A stretch of 64,000 bases of DNA, from assembly GCA_036511855.1 (NCBI GenBank), contig DATCBN010000044.1:1-64000 (forward strand), given 5' to 3'. This document shows, piece by piece, positions 1-7,915 of this stretch. How positions within the stretch are numbered: position 1 is the first letter of the stretch; each line of letters starts with the position of its first letter. The stretch comes from Candidatus Eremiobacteraceae bacterium (GTDB lineage Bacteria; Vulcanimicrobiota; Vulcanimicrobiia; Eremiobacterales; Eremiobacteraceae). The notes below the pieces were generated by a model. The model saw only the letters and a list, made by a program, of their open reading frames with translations, did not search any database and was not told the DNA's origin. Made by a program: the position numbers and the translations under genes.

Positions 1-1
1 T

Positions 2-535
2 GACCTTGGGGTAAGCCCGGGCTCGTCGATCACCGGATTTGGTCCTGGAGAAGGCACCGTCGTCGGCGGTTCGATACACGACAACGATCCCGTCGCGGCG
101 CAAGCCCAGCTGGATTTGACCACGGCGTTCAACAACGCGGCCGGACGAACCGGCGCGCATGGGATTCCCGCCGAAATCGGCAGTACGGTCATCCCGCCCG
201 GCATCTACAAAGCGCCGGTGTCACTTGCAATCACGGGCACCGTCACACTCGACGGCAAGGGCGACCCCAACAGCGTGTTTATCTTCCAAGTTCCATCCAC
301 GCTGACCACTGCAGTCAACAGCTCCGTCTTGTTGATCAATGGCGTCAACGCATGCAACGTGTTCTGGGAGATTGGAAGCTCGGCGACGTTGAATACGAAC
401 TCCACGTTCAGTGGCACGGTATTGGCGCAGGCGTCGATCTCCCTAGGAACCGGATCGACGGTACTTGGGCGAGTATTGGCACGGACCGGCGCAGTAACGC
501 TCCTCAGCAATACGGTGACCGACACCGGCCCTTGA
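2..535 (+). CDS. DUF3494 ice-binding-like secreted protein, 3' part only
   Basis: The frame enters from the left edge and ends at TGA 533-535, so about 177 C-terminal residues are visible and the start lies outside the window. The readable part matches the DUF3494 (ice-binding-like) family: LGVSPGSSITGFGPG, then DPVAAQAQLDLTTAFNNAAG, VFIFQVPSTL, NVFWEIGSSATL and the repeat-like SGTVLAQASISLGTG near the end. Known members are secreted right-handed beta-helix proteins; some bind ice and many others are surface adhesin-like proteins of unknown role. Ice binding cannot be shown from sequence alone. A strong intrinsic terminator follows 40 bases after the stop, so this gene ends its transcription unit. 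Confidence 0.85.
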   Translation, partial: DLGVSPGSSITGFGPGEGTVVGGSIHDNDPVAAQAQLDLTTAFNNAAGRTGAHGIPAEIGSTVIPPGIYKAPVSLAITGTVTLDGKGDPNSVFIFQVPSTLTTAVNSSVLLINGVNACNVFWEIGSSATLNTNSTFSGTVLAQASISLGTGSTVLGRVLARTGAVTLLSNTVTDTGP

Positions 536-575
536 ACAAGCCGCTTCAACCCAGCGGATCTCGGTTTTTTAGAAG

Positions 576-609
576 ACGGCCCGTGAGACATCACTCACGA
601 GCCGTTTTT
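576..609 (+). terminator. Intrinsic terminator after the DUF3494 gene
   Basis: A 12-bp stem (576-587 with 594-605, one mismatch) closes a 6-base loop and is followed by five T residues (605-609). It separates the DUF3494 gene from the MFS gene that starts at 647. Confidence 0.8.
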
Positions 610-646
610 GAAGGCGGTGTTACGATAGTGCGGTAACCTCAAGGGC

Positions 647-1867
647 GTGCGTGAGCTGCTGCGCGATCGCGAGTTCCTAGCGTACTTTGCGGCACGGCAG
701 GGTGCGCAGCTGGCTTACAGCATCGAGGCGGTCGCGATCGGATGGCAGGTCTACGGATTGCGCCACAGCGCCTTCGACATCGGCCTCGTCGGGCTCGTCC
801 TCTTCATACCGCAACTTCTTCTCGTCATACCCGCCGGAACGATCGCGGACCAGTTCGATCGCCGCATCGTGTGCGTGCTGTGCACGCTCGGCGAGATGAC
901 GGCCGAGCTTATGTTCGTCGCGCTGGTTCTGGCCGGCTCGCGTTCGGTCGCGCTAAATCTTGCCGCGGTCGGCCTGATCGGCGTCGCACACAGCCTCGGC
1001 ACTCCTGCGGAACGATCCTTGTTGGCCGGAATCGTTCGCTCGGAGCGATTCGTGCGCGCTCAGGCGCTGAGCACGTCCGTCGGCCAGGTGGTGACGATCG
1101 CGGGCCCTGCGTTGGGCGGCGTATTGATCGCGATCGGCTTGCCCGTCGCATTCGCTGTAGCCGCCGCGTCGTACGGCCTTGCCGCACTTGCCTTTTCGTT
1201 CCTCACGCCGCGGTCAACCGACCGGAGCACAGTCCCGCTCGGAGCGATCGAGGGTGTGCGCTTCATCGCCCGTCATCCCGTCATTCTCGGCGCCATATCG
1301 CTGGATTTGTTCGCCGTGCTTTTCGGTGGAGCGACCGCTCTGCTACCGATCTTCGCGACACAGATCCTCCACGTCGGCCCGATCGGCTTTGGCGCCCTGC
1401 GGAGCGCGCCGGCGGTCGGTGCGGCGCTCGTCGCCGCGTATCTCGCCCGGCGGCCGGTAGCGCGGCTCGCCGGTCCGGTGCTGATGTGGTGCGTCGCCGG
1501 CTTCGGGGTCGCGACAATCGTCTTTGGCGTTTCGCACAATCTCGTGCTCTCGCTCGTCGCCTTGGCAGCGACCGGCGGTTTTGACGTCGTCAGCATGGTT
1601 ATTCGAATGACGCTCGTGCAGCTCGGCACGCCCGACGCGATGCGCGGGCGCGTCACCGCGATCGAGAACATCTTCATCGGCGCCTCCAACGAGTTGGGCG
1701 CATTTGAATCGGGCGCCCTTGCGGCGCTGGTCGGCGCCGCATCGTCCGTGGTCATCGGCGGCTTCGCAACGCTCGCCGTGATCGCGTTCTGGGCGGTCAT
1801 CTTTCCGTCGCTACGATCCTTCGACGGGATCGCCGGCGCCTCACCCGACGAGCCCAGGCCATTGTGA
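647..1867 (+). CDS. MFS transporter of the EntS-like (MFS_3) type
   Basis: A 406-residue integral membrane protein of the major facilitator superfamily. About 12 hydrophobic segments are visible and the loop motif between TM2 and TM3 reads GTIADQFDRR, the usual MFS motif A region. The N-terminal layout (LRDREFLAYFAARQGAQLAY, VAIGWQVYGL) is that of EntS-like exporters, which usually export siderophores, drugs or other small molecules; the substrate here is unknown. The start is a GTG preceded by a short AAGGG. A second GTG lies four bases downstream but in another frame. The gene stands alone between a terminator and the next gene's leader. Confidence 0.85.
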   Translation: MRELLRDREFLAYFAARQGAQLAYSIEAVAIGWQVYGLRHSAFDIGLVGLVLFIPQLLLVIPAGTIADQFDRRIVCVLCTLGEMTAELMFVALVLAGSRSVALNLAAVGLIGVAHSLGTPAERSLLAGIVRSERFVRAQALSTSVGQVVTIAGPALGGVLIAIGLPVAFAVAAASYGLAALAFSFLTPRSTDRSTVPLGAIEGVRFIARHPVILGAISLDLFAVLFGGATALLPIFATQILHVGPIGFGALRSAPAVGAALVAAYLARRPVARLAGPVLMWCVAGFGVATIVFGVSHNLVLSLVALAATGGFDVVSMVIRMTLVQLGTPDAMRGRVTAIENIFIGASNELGAFESGALAALVGAASSVVIGGFATLAVIAFWAVIFPSLRSFDGIAGASPDEPRPL

Positions 1868-1912
1868 TCTTGAAAATGGCCATAGAAAATGCCTTCGATC
1901 GCGCAACGAGAA

Positions 1913-1930
1913 ATGCTCGAGAACGAGCAT
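1913..1930. promoter_or_regulatory. Short inverted repeat in the leader of the SRPBCC gene
   Basis: ATGCTCG (1913-1919) and CGAGCAT (1924-1930) form a perfect 7-bp inverted repeat with an AGAA loop, about 30 bases before the start codon at 1959. It could be a small RNA hairpin or an operator half-site pair. No T run follows, so it is not a terminator. Confidence 0.3.
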
Positions 1931-1958
1931 GGTTCACGTCACGTTGGGGAGGAAGACG

Positions 1959-2507
1959 ATGAGCGAGAATAAGGTCACGTCCGTGGAGGCCCGAATGCCG
2001 ACTCGACGGCAACTGGTCACCGGAGCCGTAGTCGCATTGGGCAGTCTGGCCGCCGGGTCTGCGGTTTTTGGGAAGACCCCATCGGCCATGACGGAACTAC
2101 CGAGCACCGGCCCAAACAAGATGCGGTGCTCTCTCCACCAGGAAGTCGAATTCAACGCAAGCTCGCAGCGGATCTATGATGTACTCCTGAGTTCACGTGA
2201 GTTTGCCGCATTTTCCGATGCGCCGGCGCAGATCGGCCGCGAAGCGGGAAGCGAGTTCTCAATGTTCGATGGGAAAATCGTCGGACGGAACATCGAACTG
2301 GTATCCGATCAACGAATAGTTCAGGCTTGGCGGCCGATCGACTGGAATCCAGGCGTGTATTCCATCGTCAAGTTTGAACTCACGTCGCGGGGTTCGCAAA
2401 CCAACGTCGCACTCGATCACGCGGGCTTTCCGGAAGGCACGTTCGACCATCTTAACGTTGGATGGAAACTGAAATATTGGGATCCGCTTCGGAAATATCT
2501 CGCGTAA
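1959..2507 (+). CDS. Tat-exported SRPBCC (AHSA1-like) domain protein
   Basis: The chosen start is the ATG at 1959 with a good ribosome-binding site (GGGGAGGAAG, 1946-1955), giving 182 residues. The N-terminus carries a twin-arginine pattern (TRRQLVTGAVVALGSLAAG), predicting export across the inner membrane by Tat or an equivalent path. The rest is a START/SRPBCC hydrophobic-cavity fold of the Hsp90-ATPase-activator type: HQEVEFNASSQRIYDVLLSS at the start, GRNIELVSDQRIVQAWRP in the middle and a closing helix ending WGDP-like in KYWDPLRKYLA. This superfamily binds small hydrophobic ligands; exported members are poorly characterised. An in-frame ATG at 1929 lacks a ribosome-binding site. Confidence 0.75.
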   Translation: MSENKVTSVEARMPTRRQLVTGAVVALGSLAAGSAVFGKTPSAMTELPSTGPNKMRCSLHQEVEFNASSQRIYDVLLSSREFAAFSDAPAQIGREAGSEFSMFDGKIVGRNIELVSDQRIVQAWRPIDWNPGVYSIVKFELTSRGSQTNVALDHAGFPEGTFDHLNVGWKLKYWDPLRKYLA

Positions 2508-2600
2508 TCGCACGCTTTCATCGTTGGTTTCATTACTATTTCAGAACCCCAACCTATCCTACACGAAAGCACTCTTTTTCGTTTGGAATTGGGGGTCGCC

Positions 2601-3647
2601 ATGGACATGCGTCGGTTACTCGGATCGATCGCGGCTTGCGCTATGCTCGCGGGTTGCTCGCAGGGGGCGAGCCTGAATCCGCAAGGAACTGGAGCGTCCT
2701 TGGCGCTAGCGGTGACACACGAATCGTCAGTTCCTGCCCTGGTGTCAAATCTAAAGGTGAAGTTTTTCGGCACGCCCACGGCGTTTTCGTGGCCCGACTA
2801 CATCACGAAAGGAAGCGACGGCAATCTTTGGTTCTCTGAGTTCTATGCCGATCAGATCGGCCGGATCACACCGTCCGGCGCGATCAAAGAGTTCCCACTG
2901 CCGCAGCTCAACGATATCGAGGGCATCGCGACCGGACCGGACGGCAACGTATGGTTTACGGAGCCCGGAGAAAACAAGGTCGGCAAGATGACGACGACTG
3001 GCGCCGTCACCGCTTTTCCCATCGACGCCCCAAATCCGTCGCCGCGAGGCATCACGGCCGGCCCGGACGGAAACGTGTGGTTCGTCGAGTACTACGGCAA
3101 TGCTATCGGCCGCGTCACGCCGGATGGCGTCATCACACAATTCGCAATTCCGCAAGCGGAGAGTTACCCGTGGTGGATCACCACCGGGAAAGACGGGAAT
3201 CTTTGGTTCACTGAGTCCGCGACCAACATCATCGAACGCTTCAATCCACGCACGTTGAAGTTCGGAAAGCCGTTGCACCTGCCGGGAATCGGTGCGACGC
3301 CGTGGGGAATCATGACTGCCCCGGACGGCCACCTTTGGTTCACGCAGCGCCGGGCCGGCGACATCTCGGTGATCCTCAGTGGCAGCGTGAAATCGTTCCA
3401 CATCGCAAAGCACACGAGCTATCCGGATACGATCGTCACCGGACCCGATAGTAAGCTTTGGTTCACCGAAAATCAGACCAACGCGATAGGGCGCTTCGAT
3501 CCCGCCACGGGCACATTTCTGAAAGTGATAGAGCTGCCCGACGGAGATATCCCGACCGGCATCGCCGTTGGCAGCGACAACAACATCTGGTTCACGGTCG
3601 CCAACTACACGCAGCCGAACTCGATCGGCGAAATCGTTCTCCATTAG
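2601..3647 (+). CDS. Vgb-like beta-propeller lipoprotein
   Basis: A 348-residue protein starting at ATG 2601 behind GGGGG. The N-terminus is a lipoprotein signal with lipobox LAGC (Cys19), so it is probably anchored to a membrane outside the cytoplasm. The body is about seven repeats of the type GPDGNVWFTE...IGR(I/V)TPDG, the hallmark of virginiamycin B lyase-like (Vgb) and NHL-type seven-bladed propellers. True Vgb lyases linearise streptogramin B antibiotics, but most relatives in soil bacteria have no proven lyase role. I did not identify the catalytic His/Glu set with certainty, so the call is the fold, not resistance. A convergent hairpin follows the gene. Confidence 0.8.
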   Translation: MDMRRLLGSIAACAMLAGCSQGASLNPQGTGASLALAVTHESSVPALVSNLKVKFFGTPTAFSWPDYITKGSDGNLWFSEFYADQIGRITPSGAIKEFPLPQLNDIEGIATGPDGNVWFTEPGENKVGKMTTTGAVTAFPIDAPNPSPRGITAGPDGNVWFVEYYGNAIGRVTPDGVITQFAIPQAESYPWWITTGKDGNLWFTESATNIIERFNPRTLKFGKPLHLPGIGATPWGIMTAPDGHLWFTQRRAGDISVILSGSVKSFHIAKHTSYPDTIVTGPDSKLWFTENQTNAIGRFDPATGTFLKVIELPDGDIPTGIAVGSDNNIWFTVANYTQPNSIGEIVLH

Positions 3648-3688
3648 GAGGGACGAGCGGCAGCAGCCGCTTGGGCATTCGGCGTCGG

Positions 3689-3708
3689 TCCCGCACGCAA
3701 GTGCGGGA
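3689..3708. terminator. Hairpin between convergent genes
   Basis: TCCCGCAC (3689-3696) and GTGCGGGA (3701-3708) form a perfect 8-bp stem with a GCAA tetraloop between the convergent propeller and protease genes. The T tract is weak on both strands, so it is a possible bidirectional terminator or 3'-end stabiliser. Confidence 0.5.
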
Positions 3709-3724
3709 TCGACTTTATATCCCC

Positions 3725-5575
3725 TTACACGTAGTCTTTCAACGTCAGCGTCACCGCGCGCGCCGCGGCGGTCCCCGTTGTCACCGTCAGTTTCACGGTC
3801 GTCCCCGGCGGGCCGCTAAGCAGCTGGCGGATGCGCACCAAGCCGAGTTTGGAAGCGTCGACGCCGTTCACGCTCATGATGAGGTCTCTGGGACGCAGAC
3901 CAGCTTGTGCGGCGGGTGTCGACGTGAGCACGCCGAGCACGCGAATGCCCGCCTTGACTGCCGCGATGACGAGCCCGCTGCGATCCCCTTCGGTCTGCGC
4001 GAAGTCGGCGTTCCTCTGTAAGTACATGATCTGATTTCGATAGTCGAAGGTGACGGTGAATCGCTTGAGCACACCGCCTCCCAGATTGCCTGCGACGCTC
4101 GAATCGGCCATCGCGCCCATCGTATCTGTCGAGAGATTGGTTATGACGTTTGGCACGTCGACCGATCCAATCGTCAGCGCCTTGATCCGCGTCACCTGCG
4201 AGCTGGACGCGCCGCCGATGCCATATCCTGTGATGCCTGCGACGTTCGAGCCATACTTCTTCGCGAGGTCGTGCGAAGCGACGAACGGCGACATCAGCGT
4301 GAGCGATCCTCTACTGCCGGTGTCGACTTCGAAGGTTCCATTCAGACCGTCGACCGTGCCCCTGAATTGGGGTATCGTCTGATAGAATACGAACGGCACC
4401 GCCGTGCCGGGAGGACGGACGCCCGCCTGCGGCAGCGACAGCGTCATCGTCTTGTGCGCGTAGTCGATCGTGGTGAGGTAGCGCGCGACCGTTTCGTAGC
4501 CCACCATGCCGTCGATGTGCACGCCTTCTATCGCCTGCATCACCGGTCCCAACGGCAAGATTGCAAATGATTGATGCGTCAGCGTGGCCCCGCCAATCTG
4601 CAGTTTGGGAACCCATGCAAAACCGCTTTGCACAGTGCCCGCGCCCGCGCCGCCCGCCTGGAACGTGCCGACGCCGTGGATGCCAAGCGACGCCGCCACG
4701 TCCGGGTTAAGTACGCCCTGGCCGCCGGTGTCGAAGATGAAGCGGTACGGTCCCTTGCCGTCGACTCGCGCATCGAGATAGATGTGATTGTTGATCACTT
4801 CGATCGGGAAAGTCGTGCTGTGGGTGCCCGGAGCCAACGCGAAATCGCTCGGCTCAGACGTAGGCATGACAAATTTAGCAGCAACGTCTTTGTTCAAGTC
4901 GATGTGTTTGATTTCGGTAAGGGTCTCGTTGCCTTGGGAGTCCTGGAAGTGAACTTTGAAAGGCAGCACGACGCCATCTACTGTCCGGTAATCGGAGAAA
5001 TCCGAGACCGCAGACCTCGACGGCGAGAACGTGACCACTTCCCGGCCGAGAAGAAAGGTGGCCGAATCCAACCAGAGGTCGATCGGGTAGCCGCCGCGCG
5101 GCAGGGCTCGAATCACGTTGTACGTGTTGTTGCCGAGCTTCTTCTTGCCTGTGAAGACCGACGTTCCCGGCAGACGTTGCGGAAAGAGATAGGAGAACGA
5201 GGTCGTGTATGCTTGGGTGATCGCCGTCGAGATGTCGTTGCCGCTATCGTTGACGTGAGCTAGCCCGGTTGCGTCTTGCGTCCATGCATCCGTGCCATTG
5301 TAACCTTGGCGGAGCGAGATCGGACCCAACGTTGCGACCTGGAGGAAGTGACCAGTGACGAGATCATCCCATTCGTCGCCTGGACCTACAACACCCAAGA
5401 CCGTCAGACGTGCCTGTACGTGCAGCGAACGGACTCGCTCGAGCGCATCGCCACCTGCCGCTTCCTTGGCGCGTTTGAGGTAGCTCATCGCTACCGTCGG
5501 AGTTCCGCCCGTCGGCATGCCGCTGAATGGCGGCGGCGACAGTTGAAGCGCTGCGACAATGATGGCAATGAACAT
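3725..5575 (-). CDS. Secreted retropepsin-like aspartyl protease with PDZ domain
   Basis: A 616-residue protein with a short hydrophobic N-terminal signal and a ribosome-binding site GAGGGAG ahead of ATG 5575. Residues about 30-230 form a beta-rich N-terminal domain resembling LolA/LppX-like carriers. Two retropepsin-type halves follow, each with an active-site-like motif: IFDTGG in the first and EVDTGSRG in the second, as expected when two DTG loops build one site. The C-terminal 90 residues are a PDZ domain (GVLTSTPAAQAGLRPRDLIM, SVNGVD). Such proteins are common in Acidobacteria-like soil phyla; substrates are unknown. It probably acts in the periplasm or at the surface. The gene is monocistronic. 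Confidence 0.85.
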   Translation of the reverse strand: MFIAIIVAALQLSPPPFSGMPTGGTPTVAMSYLKRAKEAAGGDALERVRSLHVQARLTVLGVVGPGDEWDDLVTGHFLQVATLGPISLRQGYNGTDAWTQDATGLAHVNDSGNDISTAITQAYTTSFSYLFPQRLPGTSVFTGKKKLGNNTYNVIRALPRGGYPIDLWLDSATFLLGREVVTFSPSRSAVSDFSDYRTVDGVVLPFKVHFQDSQGNETLTEIKHIDLNKDVAAKFVMPTSEPSDFALAPGTHSTTFPIEVINNHIYLDARVDGKGPYRFIFDTGGQGVLNPDVAASLGIHGVGTFQAGGAGAGTVQSGFAWVPKLQIGGATLTHQSFAILPLGPVMQAIEGVHIDGMVGYETVARYLTTIDYAHKTMTLSLPQAGVRPPGTAVPFVFYQTIPQFRGTVDGLNGTFEVDTGSRGSLTLMSPFVASHDLAKKYGSNVAGITGYGIGGASSSQVTRIKALTIGSVDVPNVITNLSTDTMGAMADSSVAGNLGGGVLKRFTVTFDYRNQIMYLQRNADFAQTEGDRSGLVIAAVKAGIRVLGVLTSTPAAQAGLRPRDLIMSVNGVDASKLGLVRIRQLLSGPPGTTVKLTVTTGTAAARAVTLTLKDYV

Positions 5576-5807
5576 GTCAACTACTCCCTCTAGCGACGCT
5601 TATGGTGCGGATTGATAGACCGCCTCGGATGTTTAGCCAGTGGCGACACTTTCATCCTTAGTCGTCATCTGGCCGACGCATGCCAAAAACGGTGGTCATT
5701 TCCAGTCGAACAACCCGCTTGTATTCCGTATACTCTGCTGCTTCGCATTTTGTTGCAGAGGGCGGATTCTTCGAGTAGCATGACCCATTAGATGATCTCA
5801 ACATCTA

Positions 5808-6749
5808 TCAACTTTGGCGTTGCGCCGCGGCTCGCAGTCCGATGGCTGCCCCGCCGGCAAGTTCGGCAGCCACTATTAAGAAGTAGTAGTAATAGAATCG
5901 ATTCAACGACGCAAACTCCGGGTACCGAATGAGGAATACGACGCAGAGAACTATCGTTATCGCAAAATTGAGAAAGGTGAGACCCGCAATAACCCATGCA
6001 GCCACCATTTTTCTGGCAGGCGCATAGTCGGCAACAAGCGCGACGATGATGCCGGTCCCGATCACCGAAGCAAGGCTTTCTGATGAACTTCTGGGCAGGC
6101 AAGCCGGACATAGCGCGCCGACACCAACGGCAATCGCCTCAAACGCGGCTCCCAACCCGAGCGCCGCTAGGATGCCGAGCCACCATTGTAAGCCGAGGCC
6201 GCCTGGGATCGTGATGGGCACGATCGGTTCATCGATAAGTGATTTGTTTCTGGCGAGCAAGTGTGTCAAGAAGATAATCCCCATCGACGGGATCACAAGA
6301 TATAAAACGGCGATCCACGCGGGAAATACCTGGGTATGGAAAAGTAGGTCTTGCGAAGCAGCCGACACGAGTACCTTGAGGATCACGGCGAGTTCGGCAA
6401 TCGCGACGACCAGACCAACCTCGGTACGATACGACGGAGCGATGAAAGCCGCGGCTTGGGCCGCAGCGACGATTGCGATAGCCATCGCCACAGCATATAT
6501 AGCCGTGTTCGCAATGTCGTGAAATCCAGCCGACGCTAGTTGTCTTATGACGATCGCGGCTACGATCGAAACGCCTGGCAGAGCGATTAACCAACGTGCC
6601 CATGCCGGAAACTTCTCGAGCTCCCTGAGTGGATTGCCGCCCTCGTCGGGACTTTCGGAAAACGGCTCGTCGCACTCGGCGCAGTTGAGTGAGGCGGCTT
6701 CGTTTTCCGCACCGCATGTCGGACAAGTCCGCACAACTGGAAGCATCAT
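5808..6749 (-). CDS. Zinc-ribbon multi-pass membrane protein, third gene of the xfp-ackA operon
   Basis: A 313-residue protein of unrecognised family. Residues 1-30 hold a zinc ribbon (CPTCGAEN and CAECDEPF, two CxxC pairs). About seven or eight hydrophobic helices follow from residue 50, including an internal ALCPACLP (another CxxC) and a tyrosine run near the C-terminus. The start codon overlaps the ackA stop (ATGA), so the two are translationally coupled. The context suggests a role tied to acetyl-phosphate or acetate handling, for example sensing or export, but this is inference; nothing in the sequence identifies a transported substrate. The tandem ATG ATG at 6744-6749 leaves the exact start open by one residue. 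Confidence 0.7.
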   Translation of the reverse strand: MMLPVVRTCPTCGAENEAASLNCAECDEPFSESPDEGGNPLRELEKFPAWARWLIALPGVSIVAAIVIRQLASAGFHDIANTAIYAVAMAIAIVAAAQAAAFIAPSYRTEVGLVVAIAELAVILKVLVSAASQDLLFHTQVFPAWIAVLYLVIPSMGIIFLTHLLARNKSLIDEPIVPITIPGGLGLQWWLGILAALGLGAAFEAIAVGVGALCPACLPRSSSESLASVIGTGIIVALVADYAPARKMVAAWVIAGLTFLNFAITIVLCVVFLIRYPEFASLNRFYYYYFLIVAAELAGGAAIGLRAAAQRQS

Positions 6750-7915
6750 TTTGGGCCGGTCTTCGCCAGCAGCGAACGTACGTGCCGAGCTATCATCAGG
6801 CTCTCGTCTGTCGGGATGACTCGCACGGCGACTGCGCTGTCGTCGTGTGAGATGACGTTCGCGTCGTCCGCATTTCGCGCTGGATCCAGTCGGATGCCAA
6901 AATGCGAAAGGCCGTCGGCGACAAGAGCTCGGATTTTTGCGGCGTGCTCGCCGATGCCGCCGGTGAACACCACGGTGTCCAACCCGCCCAGGACAGCGAT
7001 CATGGCCCCGGCATGCTTCACGATCTGATAGACAAAGAGATCGATCGCTTCAGCGGCCCGCGGTTCATCTGCGGCACGAAGCAAAAGCGCCTCCATGTTC
7101 GGGCTCGATTCGGAGACACCAATCAATCCCGATTGCTCGGTCAGCAACTCAGTGAGGTCCGATGCCGACGTTCCGGATGCGACGAGGTACAGCAGCACCC
7201 CGGGATCCATATCGCCTGGCCGGGTGCTCATCATCAAGCCGCCGAGCGGAGTAAATCCCATCGTCGTGTCCAGAGAATGGCCATCTCGAACGGCCGCAAG
7301 ACTTGCTCCGCTTCCGAGATGCGCGATCAACACGCGCCGGCCGGCCCCTACTCCAAGCACGGACATGATGTATTCATAGGATAGTCCATGGTAACCGTAT
7401 CGCCGGATTAGCGGCCCCACGGATCGAGGCAGCGGGATGCGCTGGGCGACCGCCGGCATATCATGATGAAACGCGGAGTCGAAACATAAGACTTGTGGCG
7501 TATTGGGAGCCTGCGACGTCACTGAATGCACGAGATCCAGTTGCGATCGAAGATGCATAGGATCGAACGGCACGAAGCGCTCGAGGTCGTCCAACAATTC
7601 CGGTTTGACGAGGGCCGGCGACACATGATCGGGGCCGCCAAAAACGATTCGATGTCCGATCGCCGCGGGTTCTCCCGCATCCGATGAAGCGATCGTCTTG
7701 AATATCCGCGCCAGCACCGTCGCGAAATCGACGGCAGCGTTCTGCGCGGTGTGGCCTTGGCGAGCCCCGTCCGCGTCCTCGATCCAAAACGTGGTGGAGG
7801 ATTGACCCAGGCCTTCTGCGGCGCCACGCAGCAGGCGGCGCTGCGTTATATCTTCCGTCGCGTAATACGCAAACTTGAGCGAGGACGAACCGCCGTCGAG
7901 GCAGAGAATGTTCAC
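6746..7915 (-). CDS. ackA: Acetate kinase (acetate/propionate kinase family)
   Basis: A 389-residue kinase that would convert acetyl-phosphate and ADP to acetate and ATP, downstream of phosphoketolase in the cytoplasm. I chose the GTG at 7915, which overlaps the xfp stop as GTGA. Visible family motifs are GSSSLKF near residue 9, the catalytic Asp in [16 protein letters not shown], the phosphate loop [24 protein letters not shown] with the conserved Arg, and TGGIGEHA with the metal-binding Glu. Three usually conserved positions differ: Asp for the first Asn (LDGGSSS), Phe for His in GHRIVFGG, and Tyr for the second His in YHGLSY. The fold is clear; altered kinetics or acyl specificity is possible. 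Confidence 0.9.
   Translation of the reverse strand: MNILCLDGGSSSLKFAYYATEDITQRRLLRGAAEGLGQSSTTFWIEDADGARQGHTAQNAAVDFATVLARIFKTIASSDAGEPAAIGHRIVFGGPDHVSPALVKPELLDDLERFVPFDPMHLRSQLDLVHSVTSQAPNTPQVLCFDSAFHHDMPAVAQRIPLPRSVGPLIRRYGYHGLSYEYIMSVLGVGAGRRVLIAHLGSGASLAAVRDGHSLDTTMGFTPLGGLMMSTRPGDMDPGVLLYLVASGTSASDLTELLTEQSGLIGVSESSPNMEALLLRAADEPRAAEAIDLFVYQIVKHAGAMIAVLGGLDTVVFTGGIGEHAAKIRALVADGLSHFGIRLDPARNADDANVISHDDSAVAVRVIPTDESLMIARHVRSLLAKTGPK

Noticed and set aside
2751-3644. A 297-codon minus-strand frame opposite the Vgb-like gene
   Set aside because: It mirrors the repeated propeller codons and has no start signal or recognisable domain.
2601-3647. Streptogramin B resistance by virginiamycin B lyase
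   Set aside because: The propeller repeats match the fold, but the catalytic residues could not be confirmed and the lipoprotein signal is unlike the cytoplasmic resistance enzymes.
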